Assembly (NCBI GenBank): GCA_002633005.1
Contig: NMRA01000076.1
Location: 21,284 to 85,283, forward strand
DNA length: 64,000 nucleotides
Direction of reading: 5' to 3'
Source: Phoronis australis
Lineage: Eukaryota > Phoronida > Phoronidae
Shown here in pieces: positions 38,142 through 50,800 of this stretch. The first letter of the stretch is position 1, and every line of letters starts with the position of its first letter. The notes under the pieces were generated by a model that was given only the letters and a program-made list of their open reading frames with translations, did no database searches and was not told the origin of the DNA. The translations under genes were made by a program, and so were the position numbers.

Positions 38142-40263
38142 TTAAATCGGCCGTTAGTGTTCACCCATTATCTTCGCTTTCGCCACCGACTGAGATTTAT
38201 CTCTCTCTTAGTTTTCACTGTCGAAATTTATTTTCAAAATTTTTCCAATTATCCATACATCATTTATGATTCTGTCCAGTCAAATAGGTACTATTAGCTT
38301 CTTTATGACGAGTTTTAACAACAAAATTAACTGCTCAAATCAGACGCAACAAGGTGACCGTAAATGAACGAGAAAGTTTCACCAGAGATAAAGTTCAAAT
38401 TTCTGCAGGGCTTTCTTCTGACTTCTACATTTTGCTAATAACAATTGTTTAATTACATCAGAGCATACCAGTACATGCATGTTTTGTCTTAAAATGGGTT
38501 GGGTACAGTTTGTAATGTAAATGGTCAATCGCCCTAACATTTCGTCTTTTCATAACGATGGCGAGAGTACATAATTTCATATTAGCGCAAGGGGTACCAC
38601 TAGAAACGCTTGGTTACACACAATACTGCATTTCCATTGAGTACTTTTCATGTTTTCTGGGGTGTGGTCGTCTTGAGAGTTTGGCGAATTCATGCACTGA
38701 AAATCACTCATGATGTCCGTCCGCGAGTAAAAACTAGTGAAATCACGTGTTTGTGCATTCAAACGGGCGGCACATGCACAGTGAAATGCAAGTGTGGGAA
38801 ATCATTTGTTCGTAGAAGATGAAACACATCGGCCTACCTTTACAGTCAACAGGTGGCGAAAAAAGATATCTCACAAAGACTTGCGTGATCTCGCAAAACT
38901 TGCAAGAAAATAGTCTGGTGGAACAATCTTCCTCGTCTTGAGCAGTATAGGCGATGTGATATACATGCCCCCTTTTCACGACGGAAATTCTTTTCACAGG
39001 GCCTACAGTTTTTACTTCACGCGCCGCATTCCCTGTTAACGAGAAAACGATTTTGTTCATAAAAACAACGACTTTGTGACACTACTGAAAAAGCTCGGAC
39101 TAATAAGTGGTAGAACGTAGCCTGCGACCACTTTGCATGAGACTCGACTCGACTTGAGAACTGATCTCTGCACCACTCTTCGATAACACTTTCAAATTTA
39201 TCGGCACACGATTGGTCAATTTTCGAGTCCAGTCTTCACTAGAATTCTGAAAATGATACCTTGTCGCAGATTTATATACTTCCGGCCAGTTTTTGGACAT
39301 AAACTCTTGTAAAGTTCAATTGCGCATTATATGTTTATATTCATAAAAAGGCAAAATTTTGGATTTAATAATCTGCAGCTTGATACAAGTTGATATATAC
39401 GTGTATTTGTATTTATGCATGAATAGGGTTCTTTAAATAACACTTGATCTATTTAACTTCATTTTTTTCAATCCAGTGAACATGCATTCAGAATACTCAG
39501 AATCCCCTGCACATGCACTTTAGCTTTGCAATTAGGCCCATGCAGTGTCGAATTCTTTAACCTTGTAAGAATAGCAAGATTTCGCGAGGTTCCGTGAGAT
39601 ATTGGTGTGTAGTTTCAATGAGAGTACATGATTTTGGTTAGATACTTTTCGCTGCGAGACAGGTATTAACTCTACTCCGGCATCCTTCTACGTGCACGCG
39701 CATGCGCCTTTATGCTAAACAATACGCTTCCTTTGCAAGTTTTCTTCCCAAATGTCCAGCATATAAGCACATGTGCGTAAGCTTCACAATTAGGCGCAGT
39801 TCCAAATTTAGCCGCATGCGTTCGATTACGGGTGAAACGAAACATTTTTACAAGTACCGTCTTGGTCGTGTACATTTTCCTTGATGCAAAGTGGAATGAT
39901 GCTAACGTCACGTTCGTGTAGTTCTCGATTTGTTGTTATTGTTCAGCGTAATTTTACGTAGTTTTATATAGTAGCGCGTCTTTTTGGTGAGACATTCCAT
40001 CACGATATTACGCTGACACAGCTTACGTTGTTGTGAAAATCTGGGCTGTTCTTTTTCTTTGCCCATATTGTCAAACGCAAAAAATGTTGTGAGAATTTGG
40101 GCCTGCAACGCTGACCCAAATTCTCACATTTTTAAAATTGTAACAATTTGGAATGTTGTGACGTTTGGGCCTGCACAACGCTTCCGCTAAATAGTGCAAA
40201 GCATTTAGGATAAAGTATTTTGTACCTTCTGTTTTAAAGGCGAGAATTATTATTTTCTGAAAT

Positions 40264-40336
40264 CAGCCTCAGCGAGGAATCGAACCTTCAACCTTCACTG
40301 TCGCAGCATAACGACCTGTTGACGAGCTAAGCAACA
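40264..40336 (-). ncRNA. tRNA-like relic, probably a tRNA-derived SINE
   Basis: On the minus strand the sequence reads TTAGCTCGTCAAC (box A-like), an imperfect anticodon arm and GGTTCGATTCC (a perfect Pol III box B). The acceptor stem does not pair, so it is not a functional tRNA. No clear tail can be followed. Confidence 0.4.
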
Positions 40337-41123
40337 CACGATATAAGATAGCGTTACAAGAGTACGCACTGTATTTAAACGCGCACAGTCACCAGCCTTT
40401 TGCTTTTAGCGAATGTCTGGCTTAACAGAATGGTGATTTGTAATAACGGATTTTATTTTTATAGCTCTGGATTGGGTTGCATAAAACTAATCAGCAGGAT
40501 AAGTTAGATGACATGCATTGATTGCAAATTGCAACGTAGCGCCACAACAATACCAGCTATGCCTTGACCGGTTACTTCACGTTGAGTTACCTTCTGTTTT
40601 GACTTTACAATTTCAATGAAAACTGAAACTTTATGTCTAACCGTCGGTTAATTTTGTATTTTTTTAAGTTCATTTCTTTCATTGATTATTTTGGACGTTG
40701 TCTAGGCGAAATGGCATATTTGCTGAGGTTGACATTCAAAAGTAATATGGCTGAAATTTTCATTTTTCGAAATTTCCCGAGGAAAACATTTCGACAAAAA
40801 GCCGACTTTTGCCGTTTTGAACGATACAAGACATAATGCTTGATTTTGTTGTTTATTCAATTCATTATGTTCATGGAATGGTTTTAGCGGGTCAGTGCTC
40901 TTTTAAATTGATACAATAATTTTCAATGTAGTCCTGTCTGATTTTCATATAACATAAGAAAATTAGTAACTGACCTCATAGCCGAAGAAACGCTTAGGCT
41001 TTTAAAACGAAAAAAAGAATCTACGGGTTTTGCATTTTTAAATGTTTCCTGTGTATACGGGGTTTTATTGTGTGCTAGTAGTTAACCCGTACTAAATACT
41101 TTCCAGTATTTTCCTACTTACAG

Positions 41124-41345
41124 CATGGAGTTACAAGCTACGCTATTGGAACAGAAGAAGGACTGAATCGTGTCCTGGAGAAACTCGAATTTCCGGTTAT
41201 CATGAAACCGCTGTGTGGTGAAGGATCCAGCGGCTGCAGGTTGTTGTATGACGATGTAGAGTGCCGGCGACATCTGGTGGATTTGAAGAGAGACATGTTG
41301 TTACACGGTGGAAAATCAACTGAGAAGTTCTCTTACAAAAATGAA
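41124..41345 (+). CDS. Ligase copy 1, exon 3 (glycine loop)
   Basis: 74 codons, acceptor CTTACAG, donor GAA|GTAAGT, phase 0. It starts 'HGVTSYAIGTEEGL' and reaches 'FPVIMKPLCGEGSSGCRLL', the canonical ATP-grasp KPxxGxGSxG nucleotide loop, then 'YDDVECRRHL'. Confidence 0.85.
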
Positions 41346-41693
41346 GTAAGTCAGTTACAGTGATTATCAAGTTGGCGTAAGCTACCTTTTGTGTGTATAT
41401 TGCATCCGATATGTCATTGAGTGCTTAAAGTAGGATTGACATTATCAACCAAATTCCTGTTGAACAACAAATTGCAACCCGCTATATAACTTACACAACA
41501 GATTCGCAACTCCAGTATTTTGTTATGGAATTCTCAGAGGTGGCGCCACTTTTCTTTTAGTGAGCAGACGACTTTCTTGTCGGAAGCGAAACCGTGACTC
41601 ACACCAGGCGCAGCTAGTAATGGTGACGTTGTGGCCAATGGTGTTGGTCTCGGCATGTGCTTGTTGCACAGTACTCGTTGCGCTTTTATCTAG

Positions 41694-41768
41694 TAACATT
41701 ATTAATTGAGTAACATTATTAATTGAGTAATATTATTAATTGAGTAACATTATTAATTGAGTAACATT
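41694..41768 (+). repeat. 17-bp tandem repeat (4 units)
   Basis: The unit TAACATTATTAATTGAG is repeated four times with one substitution. The homologous place in intron 3 of copy 2 (about 52622-52640) has a single diverged unit, so it expanded after the duplication. Confidence 0.8.
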
Positions 41769-41773
41769 CTGGA

Positions 41774-42059
41774 TCTGTTTCATGAAAAGTGCCTTAAGCC
41801 TTAAGTCATAAATTTGGTCATAAGTTTCACACAACCATTTAGGAAAATAAATTTGATTAACATTTAAAAATGGCACTCCAACAAAACTGTAGTCTTTCAG
41901 AATATACACGCAACTCTAGTTACTCGGACAATTTCTAAAAATTATTTGTAGATTGTGATGTGCTCATGATTTTAATCGCCTGAAGTTTTGCTCAACACTT
42001 GTGAATTAGGAGCGTAAGACTAAATTAATTTCTTGTCTTAAGCCACTTTTCATGAAACA
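41774..42059 (+). repeat. TCTGTTTCATGAAAAGTG MITE, copy 1
   Basis: The ends are inverted repeats (TCTGTTTCATGAAAAGTG and CACTTTTCATGAAACA), with inner inverted arms around ACTTAAG / CTTAAG. A second copy is at 59751-60129. The left end is also present at 52650-52667 in intron 3 of ligase copy 2. Confidence 0.65.
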
Positions 42060-42602
42060 ATGTTCCTGTACTTTACGTATCTTTGAGCTACACGATGATA
42101 TTATTAACTATTATTCAAATCTATGGAACATAATAAAAACCCCTGATGGCAAAAACAATCTTCCCGGACACGCAGTGACCTCTGTCGACCAATTTGCTCA
42201 TTTACGTTATGTTTCCGTGGTGAGGGTGCCCAGTGCGTGTGGTTGTCGTTCAAGTTTCGCGGGAAGATTTTTTTTGCGCGTGATACATAAGAGTAATTGC
42301 AATGAGTGGTAAGTAAGTTATAGAGGCGGATGGTAGTGATTCTTTTTCGTGGTGATAGTTCTGGAGCCCTTGGGTGGGCTTTCCCCCGCCTGGATTTCAT
42401 CACCTTTTACAAGTTATGTTAAAAAATGGTAAAAGGCTTGTCAAAAGATGGCGTCGTTGACATGTGTTTTTCAATACGTTGGCAATTGAAGTCGTCAGAT
42501 TCTACGCATTTCGAGGTCTGTAGATGTTTCCCAAGAGTAGGCTTGCGATTCATTTACTCTTTCGTCTCTCATAATGGACTCATTTAGTTTAACTTCTTGC
42601 AG

Positions 42603-43307
42603 GTCGTGGTTATGGAATACCTCAAGGGATCAAAATACTCAGTAGATGTCGTCATCTGTCAAGGGAAACTCGTTGGTGGAGTGGTTTTACAGAAAGGCCA
42701 GCCTGAACTTCCTACATTTTTTCCTACAACTGCCTCAATGCCCGGTGACCTTAGTTACACTAACCAGAAAATTTTGATAAAAGCTTCGTAGGATTGCTGC
42801 TTGGCCGTCGGGCTTAAAAATGGTGTCTATGACGTCGACTTAGCGTGGGCTGACGGCGGTGTCCCGAAATTGATCGAAATCAACCCGAGACCAGGTGGTC
42901 AGGGAATAAATGATATGGTAGCGTCTGTTTATAACCTCAATTTATTTTTCATTAACGCTCTCCTAAAATGCGGGATTTCCATTTCACCTGAAGACGTTAG
43001 CTTTGTCCCTAAAGGACACGCTGTCGCCAAGCTTTTCAATTATAGGCAACATCGACAGATTTTGATGACGACATTTCCGAAGATGATTACGTCACAGAGC
43101 GATCGTCGCGGCATTACCTTAATTAGCCCAGGAATGAAGACGACGGAAGAATACCTCGAAGACAACGTCGTTACTTACTTTCTGCCGATTTTGGTTGTAA
43201 GTGCGTATCACAGCAAAAGTAGAGAGAAAGCGGTTGCACAACTATGCGCGTTCTTGGAAGAAACTTCCGTCTGTTCCGGGAATGAAAACGTCGTGGCTTG
43301 GAACTGA
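42603..43307 (+). CDS. Ligase copy 1, exon 4 (interrupted by TAG)
   Basis: The acceptor is CTTCTTGCAG. It encodes 'VVVMEYLKGSKYSVDVV', then TAG at 42789-42791, then in the same frame 'YDVDLAWADGG', 'EINPRPGGQGIND' and a C-terminal half ending 'GNENVVAWN'. The first 178 bp differ from copy 2 at only two sites; beyond that divergence is much higher. The last four residues differ entirely from copy 2. Confidence 0.8.
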
Positions 43308-43433
43308 ACTGATTCCAAAGTCGGCATGCATTGGTCATTTCAAGTCCTGTGGCCGACTTAAAGAAAAATATTTCTATCCTAAAAGTTCATTTTATAGTGG
43401 ACAATTAGGCTTTATCGGATAATAGTGAATTAT

Positions 43434-43660
43434 TTTGGTGAGGGGTAAATTTTACATTTTATATTTAGCGTTTGGATGTCTAAAATACAATATCTGAATA
43501 ATGGTTAAAACCAATATAATTAAATCACACCGAATATTTGGTCATGGTCTCTCATACCCTAAAGGATGCATCACAATAACGTTGACTTACAGTAAGTATT
43601 AAACAATAAAGAAAAGTAAACTCAAAGATTTACTTGCGACAACAACACACCCCATTACAG
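43434..43660 (+). repeat. Duplicated 3' flank, unit 1
   Basis: It aligns with 58104-58330 (both start GAGGGGTxAATTTTA and pass GAATATTTGGTC and TGGTCTCTC). AATAAA at 43605-43610 could serve as a polyadenylation signal. It links the ligase to the Tctex1 fragment within one duplicated block. Confidence 0.65.
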
Positions 43661-44239
43661 ACCGTAAATCCTCCCGAACACATAATTTATTCAGCTTAAG
43701 GTGGCACACTACAGTTATTATAGAATTTTGGCTCCCGACACGCATCCAAGTGGAGACGAGTCCTTATCTCACGTCCTTATCGACAGTCTGAAAAAACGAA
43801 AGATTTTCTGGCGTTCCCAACTCAAAAGCACTACTTATGATAACTGAAACTTAATTATGTTACAGATTTTTAACTGCTAATTCACATCGGGAAAACTAGC
43901 GGCACACAAAAACGCCAAATTTGTCAGTTATCTCCCCAAATTTACCACTTTCCTGCAAGTGCTAGAAAAAATCAGCTACCTTTTGGCAATTTTGATCTGT
44001 TTGACAGCCGCCGAAAATCGCACCCGGTTTCTCAGTCAGCAGGCGACAAAGGTTGAGGCAAAAGACAGCCACCATTTTGCATCGAAAGTAGTAGGTCACG
44101 GCTAGAAAACTTGGCTTTTCTCGTTTAAAAACACAAGTAAATCAGTTTCCTGGCATACGTTTTCCACAAATTCCTCAAAACACCCACAAAACCTGACACA
44201 CGCCCTGTATCTAAATTTTAGACACTACAAAATGCCCTG

Positions 44240-44345
44240 TGCTTACAGCCAAACTGTTCAGTTCTACCTTATCCTTCGGGCTGCTACAGTCGCACAGATA
44301 ATCCCGACAGAGGGCACTATCACATGTTACATGGCTTGGTGCTGT
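44240..44345 (-). pseudogene. Tctex1 gene fragment
   Basis: The nucleotide stretch CCCGACAGAGGGCACTATCA and its surroundings match 58588-58628 of the intact Tctex1 gene. In frame it reads 'SALCRDYLCDCSSPKDKVEL' against 'PSVGDYVYESSTAKDKAKEL'. The rest of the gene is absent or replaced: 43661-44239 is unrelated sequence. It is the remains of the light chain gene in duplication unit 1. Confidence 0.6.
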
Positions 44346-47300
44346 TCGGTACAAGAGAACATAAATTATTTTAAGTAAATTGTGGGTTGCTCCTAAAACC
44401 AGAAAAATTGTAGACGTTTGCAGGACACGATTGTTTAAGCAGCCGTTGTTTAACTGAGTCCGTACATTTTTGGTGGTCCGTTTCAGACAACCAACCAACA
44501 AACCGTATGGGAGTGTGCATGTCTGTTGTGTTCGTTGAACGTTGTAAAACACCGAAAAAGTCAGAGCAATCCAACGCACATCTATTCCATAAGGGGGGTA
44601 TATATTAAACAAAAGTCACATGGCACATGCAGGTGTAGTTATGTGGCTAAGTCAAGTAATTGAGCTAAATCAACTTCTCTGCTAAGCAGCCACATGATTT
44701 CAACTGGATCCAAAATTAAGCTAGATCAAGAAGTAACTGCATAAAACTTGTTGACAAATATGAATGAACACGATATACAAGTACATTTGCTAGACAAATT
44801 CTGTCCTGACTGACCGCCGGCAGACACGGGCAAACTTTGGATTTGAGTTAAACCAACCCACCAGGCAACCAGTTGACGGAAACCAACTGCATAATGTTCA
44901 GCATCACTCCTCATGACATACAAGCCAGACAATAGCGGTGCGGTGACTCTTACAGACAAAAATGACGACCGAGACCCAAAACTGAGTAAGATGAAACCCA
45001 GAAGGTAACCACGTGACATCAGTTTCCAAATTTTCAACATAACCTCATCTGCCATGCATGAGCTATGCCAGACAAATCCTGTGGTGGTTTAGCCACGCCA
45101 AACACGCCCAATCCTACGAGTTGAGTTATATTAACTCACCAGAAAAGCCGTTGAATCCAGTTGCAATATGTTTAAGATCACTTCATATAGCACGACTGTT
45201 TCATGCCAGCTACTTAGAAGGTGGAATACCCCAGTCAGACGAAATGATAGATTAAAAAACATTTGAGAAATCCCATTGGCGATGAATAAACTTTGCTCGA
45301 AACTTTGGGTGGTGAGTCTAATAATGGGAAAGGAGTCAATCAATTCCATTCCAAATTTTGTCACAGCGACTATAAGTGTTAAAATGAATGTACATCCTTT
45401 GCTGGATGTCTTTGCAAGGCCTGGTCCTACTTCCACTGTTTTTCGCATGTATTGCAAAAAACAAGTACGCAACCTAAGCCAAGTTTACCAACTCAGTTAC
45501 ACTACTGATATCTTCCATGTAATCGAACATGATTATTTGTCTCCAGTATAAGATGCCACAGTTGTTTTTTAACTTCTTTGCATAACACCTGACGTACAAT
45601 GTAAAGCAAACACTTCATGTGTCATGGGGTCGGTTTCCAACGGTCTACGTAGAGTGAGCAACAGAGACTTCTAGCTCCTCCGGGTCATTTTCCAGTCAAG
45701 GCGGTACTCATTTTAAACCACGAAGTGGACTGGAACAGCGCAGAGTTTTTGTTTTGCCCAAGGGCACAATCATAATTTCGAGTGATAGTTGCGAGTGGAT
45801 TAGCCTAAACAAAAAATAGGAATCGGGTTTTGAATGAGTTCTGTTTTAACATATGAGATTAAATAATTATTTTCTAGGTGCTATCATTGCATTACTAGTC
45901 ATTTCCGGGTGTTTAACGAATATGGCCTACTTTGTGTGTGGACACACGATTACACCAACATCAACGCTGCCATGCGCATCAGTCGAAAAATAGCGAACAT
46001 AGTTAAAAAAATCCCCAACAATATCTAAGGACTTGATTTGCCTTTACTGAAGAAATCAGAGAATGAAGTAAAATTGGTTACTGTTAATGCTAGTACTATA
46101 GGAATACTTTTGAAGGCAAAAATTACAAAGGATTATTTAGACAACGTTTGCATCATTGCACAAATTCATTTAATTCTCAGCTTGATCGTTTCTTATTTTC
46201 ACAACCAGAAAAGCATTGATACGTTGACAGTTTCAGCTTCTCTCAGCAGCCATCGTCCGAAATTATTGGACATTAGGAAGCGTGGTGATGAGGCTGTTCC
46301 AGATTTTAGACAACATATACCCTCCACCAACTGAGCCATAAGTGAGTCACTATCTTGACCCTGATAGACTCTTTTATCCGTCAAAATCTTAAAATATTTT
46401 ATTATTTAGTGATATTCATTTAATCCTCGTCATTGCTGCAATTACCAGTTTGACCACAATACTTATTCACACCAGCCTTTAATAAATATCGATGTGTAGT
46501 CACATTTAGTGAATACGTGGCATCCGGGTATGGGTGTGATGTCATTTGCGATTTTCAAGAACGTTTGCAGTGTTGAACATCCTGCCTCCCGTTCAGTAAG
46601 GCTAGGACCTCGCTAAAAAGCAAGACTTCGTGAGATTACGTGAGATATTGCCGTGCACTTTAAATGAGATCACGTGACTTTGACTAGGTTTTAGCTAGGT
46701 CCTAGCGTAGGTCCTAGCGTCTACTGAACGCACGCCATGTTCCTGATGAGTCTCCTGCTCTTTCCCATCTCGTACAGTAAACGGTAGCTGTTGTTCGTAG
46801 AATGTTTATCGCCGTCGTTGTCCAAGTATAACAATCAAGATCACCAAGACGCGTCCGTTTCTGATGGCCTTGTCATCACGTGATTGACACACTAGCGGCG
46901 TCGTGTGCAATCACTGCACCTGATTATTGGCAGACACCAGACCATGGAGATGGTCAGGTTATTGTCGGCGACGAACTGGTAGCATTCAATGCGGGAAAAT
47001 CAAGGTTTTTCCTCCAGGGATATGGCAGCAATGACTTTTACTCCATTCTGGTAAAAAGATATTCCCTAGCTCATCCAAAAACATTGCATTGAAAAGTATT
47101 TTTGATTCCTGTCTCGTAGTTTGATCATGATTGGTTATGATATTTATATGGAGTTATTTATGCCACGTTGCTTTAATTCACTGATTGATGTCCAGACACA
47201 CACATACTTGTGCCCTCTCCGAACGTGTACATCCGTGACAGTATTGATAGTCCAAACTAATTCACATGTAACGCACATTATGTTTGAGTGACGACTGAAA

Positions 47301-47449
47301 GCAGGAATTGTTCGGTGTCATTCCGGCACTGACGCAGGTCCGTAGAGATCGGTGTCCCACAACTCATTGTACATATCAAGTATCATTGTGTCCATAAAAG
47401 GAACTTATCAACGACATCTATGCCCGAATAGGCCTACATTCAGTGTTAC
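44346..47449. other. Spacer between the duplicated units
   Basis: I see short frames on both strands without domains or splice partners, and one MITE (46581-46739). No supported gene. Confidence 0.4.
46581..46739 (+). repeat. GTTCAGTA foldback MITE, copy 2
   Basis: It runs from CCTGCCTCCCGTTCAGTAA to GTCTACTGAACGCACGCC, inverted relative to 34762-34898. It has an internal 13-bp repeat of GTCCTAGCGTAG near the right arm. Confidence 0.65.
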
Positions 47450-47557
47450 ATGACACGAATACTACTTTTGACAAATCACTGTATGGGTGAGTGACTTCGT
47501 TAATATATACCTTAACGAACTTACAACAATTGCTACTACTCACGTCTAAGAGAAGCA
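47450..47557 (+). promoter_or_regulatory. TATA promoter and 5' UTR of ligase copy 2
   Basis: TTGACAAATCACTGTAT at 47468-47484 and TTAATATATAC at 47500-47510 are shared with copy 1 (where the box is TATATAAA). The distance from box to ATG is about 20 bp shorter than in copy 1. It is the left edge of duplication unit 2. Confidence 0.5.
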
Positions 47558-47872
47558 ATGTCTCCGCAACTGGTAAGACCGCATCTATTGAAAGGTAAAA
47601 GGATTTTATATATAGGACACAAGCTATTCCTCACCAAATTGGAAGATGTTGAAACTTCTTGGTGGTCGTATTTGAAAGCTTGTGGAGCGGAGGCGATTTA
47701 CGTGGTGTTGGAATCGGGCAAAGAAAACGCATTGTGGGCTAACCGTTTGTTGGAGTCTGGTTTGATAGACGACTTTAATGTTGAGGGTTTAGTTCAAGAA
47801 GACGGTGACGAACGATCAAAAAAGGAAACTGTTGACGTTCTGATAGGATGGCTAAACGCAAAGAAAATTCAG
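47558..47872 (+). CDS. Ligase copy 2, exon 1
   Basis: 105 codons, ATG to donor CAG|GTGAGC. There are 21 amino-acid differences from copy 1 and no indels. It encodes the N-terminal nucleotide-fold-like segment. Confidence 0.85.
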
Positions 47873-50800
47873 GTGAGCAAACTAGGTAGCATGCTGGTCG
47901 CATAGGGATCGGTACATTGGTGCATAGACTGTCCACGTGTTATAATAAAGATAATGAAAAGCATTTATTGGTAACCGGGTGATGTGCGCCCAGGGTACGA
48001 TATTCATGTGACCTTGCCATGCCGTTTTGTACGTGTATGCGCCCAGCACGATATCAAGAAATAACGCAAATTCTCAGTTCCCTGCAAACCCAGAAATCAC
48101 TTTTTTTCTGATAAACGACCAATTTTATTGCGGTAGGTGTAAGTGCTCTAGTTCGCTCCTTCGATGGAACGTGGGTTTAAAGCTAATTTAACTTCGCAAA
48201 TTGGTCCTCTCGTAAATGTCAATGGCACGCCGGCCTTATAATTTGGGTACAAGAAAGGTAAAAATGTGATATTTTCGGGGCTTACTTTAAAAAATTCACT
48301 ACAGGACAAATACTGCTGAAAAAACAGACAGCTATAATTTCAACAAAATCCGGGGGCGCTTCCTGGCTCCCATTATGAAAATTCCTGAGGGTGGACAAGG
48401 GGGCCATACCTCCACTAAAATTCTCCCAGATTACATTTGGCAGTTTAGGGGTGCGAATGTCTGACGAGCAAATCCTGGCTAATACTCTTCCCTGCCTCCG
48501 CCCTTAACTGGGATCTGCAGACCGTGGCATCTTAGATGTACACCTACCGCGTGCCACAATTGTTTATCGTAGACTTTGACAGTATATCACGGTGTAGACC
48601 AACACCAGGAATAGCCCGTCAGTTTTAACACTTCATTGCAAAAAATCAAAAATTAATTCGAACTATTCTCCATTAATTCGAACTACTCTCCATTGTTTTG
48701 AGGTACATGTACAGTACTTACCCAGTGTATCGGAGTCGAAATTTGAATTTCAAAGGTAATTAGTCACAAATTTTCAAACAAAACTTTCGTGCTAGGCCTT
48801 AAAAAGGGCTTGCGCAGCAGCGTTTTTGTTTGTTGTGTTTTAAGCGAGGTCGGGTCCCTTGCTTCCCTTAAAGGAGAACGCCACCCGATTTAATCTTTTT
48901 ACCGTCTCAATCGGTCTATATCCAAATTGCCTCGCATACGGTTGACCTTACCCTGCCGAGAGGTTAACCTGTGAGGAAGGTGAGAAACGACGCAGAGCAG
49001 TTCATTTGCAGAGTGAATGCCGCTATGTTGTGGTGCATCGTAATTTGTAATGCCTTTGGAGTATTCGTGAGTGTAAATGTTTTGAGAAGCCAGCAATGAA
49101 TAAACCACTGCGTTACCTGCTTCAGATTCAATTAGATAATTGACCGGGCACCGAGGCCGCAAGCGCATGCAAATTCAGTGTTTGCTGACATAAAGCTGTT
49201 GTGAAACAACAACTCGACTTTACATGCTATGGTCACATTTTCAGGGAATCTTTATTTAGATATACAAATACATTATTCACATCACTGTTACTGTACAACT
49301 CTTGCTCTAAGGGTTCTGTAATAGGGCAACTAATTCGCGGCCCCCGACAAGTATATAAGTATAGATTTGCAGTTTCTTGGCTAATTCACCGAAATAATTA
49401 CGTGCACATTATTTCTTTGGCTCACTAGTATAGTATTTTCGTGACTGGAGGTTTAGTTTTCAACTTAAGCTCGTTTAAATATGTTCGTGATGTCCAGTCC
49501 CGGCGACCGCGACGGGCCCGATCGGGTTCCGAGGCACTGGCTAGGATAACAAGCGTTTTGTGTGTTTAGAACTGAAAATATCGCAAGTCTAAAAGTACAA
49601 CACACAGCTACCTTTCGTGTCTGTATTTCACGGAAGAATGCTTCGAATTTATCACCAAATAGACTCAAACTCCCGCGATCGACCATGATAAATTGGCCTA
49701 CTGAACCTAGGAGTACACTCCTTGACCGAACTCTGTAGGCTACCGTACGTTCAGATACCTATAAATCCGTAACAGTGAAATAAAACAACACGTTTGTTCA
49801 AGAACTCGATTTATTTGTAAGGGTTTTACATCGAAATTTTATGATTTATTGGTGTAAAAAGGTGCATTCAAGCGATAAGTTGACCCCAGTAAGCGTGCGG
49901 CTGAACAGATTGCGTTCGGCGAACCGATTACGTCATTGGTTAATTTCAACATCTCCGTCTGCCGTCAGGTGTCAGGTAAAACAATTGAGCTTGCTGTTAT
50001 CGAGTGGAACTACTCGATCTAAATTGATACAAAATAGGTTGTTTTTGGGTGGCATTCTCCTTTAAAGCCACTAACGAATTTTGGGACGGTGGCGCGATTT
50101 TATTGTTACAGGCAAAAAGTTCTCAGTACACGTAAGCCTGACGCCGCGGTGCACGCAAGTGTCGAAGCTGCTGTATATTCTGCCGCTATTCGCCCTCTTC
50201 TTTGAAGTTGCGAACTATTACATGTTATATCGAAATAGGTAAAACTTTTTGGTCGCTAAGATGTCACCAGGGATTGGGTGGTTGAACCAAATAACTAACT
50301 ATGTGACGGTCAAAACCTTTCCCGCAGTGCTAACGCAGTCGGAGTAAATTTACACTGCTCGATAACCGCCTTTCACATTTGGTTTGAAATTCTTGTTGTC
50401 GTACATGTTCATCTCAAGTGCGAAAGGTAGTAACGTAAAACCAAAGTTATTTACGAAAAACTTCTAATAGGGAATGTTTTTCCATGTAATCCACATTAGA
50501 TTTTTAATTAATAAATGGCTGGAGCACACCCTAAATGAATCTCATGAAATTTTAACATGCACGTACAATGTTTATTCTAACTTAGCAAATATTCTATACA
50601 CCTTGCAAAATAACACCTGTATAGAGGCTGCCGCCCTAATTCTCCTTACTCCTCGGAGGTTCAGTGATATCACCACATCACGAATTCGCGGTTAAAAGTT
50701 GATGCACCCAAAAATGTGACTAAATTTCACATACTTGTAGCTCAGGTAATAGCTTGATGTGGTTTACCTGCACACAGCGAGCAAAAGGCCGTACACTGGC

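Larger units (their letters stand above)
36205..41123 (+). other. Intron 2 of ligase copy 1 (4.9 kb)
   Basis: The first ~380 bp are alignable with intron 2 of copy 2 (for example GCCGGAATCAGAAAATCATC against GACCGGAATCAGAAAATCATC). K2 begins right after. A (TTA)n microsatellite lies at 36230-36246. From 38146 to 41123 I see only a tRNA-like relic and no gene. Confidence 0.75.
18291..43307 (+). pseudogene. ATP-grasp carboxylate-amine ligase, copy 1 (four exons, premature TAG)
   Basis: Exons are 18291-18605, 36046-36204, 41124-41345 and 42603-43307. All three introns are phase 0 with GT-AG borders, giving a 466-residue frame. Residues 1-158 look like the pre-ATP-grasp domain of BacD/carnosine-synthase-type ligases. 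Exon 3 carries the phosphate-binding Lys186 and the glycine loop 'KPLCGEGSSGC'. Exon 4 carries the adenine-side 'MEYLKG' and the metal-binding 'EINPRPGG'. Codon 295 is TAG (42789-42791) where copy 2 has Tyr, so an ordinary product would lack the metal site. Everything after the stop stays in frame, so the lesion is recent, an allele, a sequencing error or a readthrough site. Introns are 17.4, 4.9 and 1.3 kb and TE-filled. Amino-acid or dipeptide ligation is inferred; the substrate is unknown. Confidence 0.75.

Noticed and set aside
40264-40336. Functional tRNA gene
   Set aside because: Box B is perfect but the acceptor stem does not pair and the T stem is imperfect.
41694-41768. CRISPR-like array
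   Set aside because: The 17-bp units are directly adjacent with no spacers, and the genome is eukaryotic; it is a minisatellite.
44211-44612. 133-codon minus frame as a gene
   Set aside because: Only about 100 bp match the Tctex1 gene; the rest is unrelated, so it is a fragment and not an independent gene.
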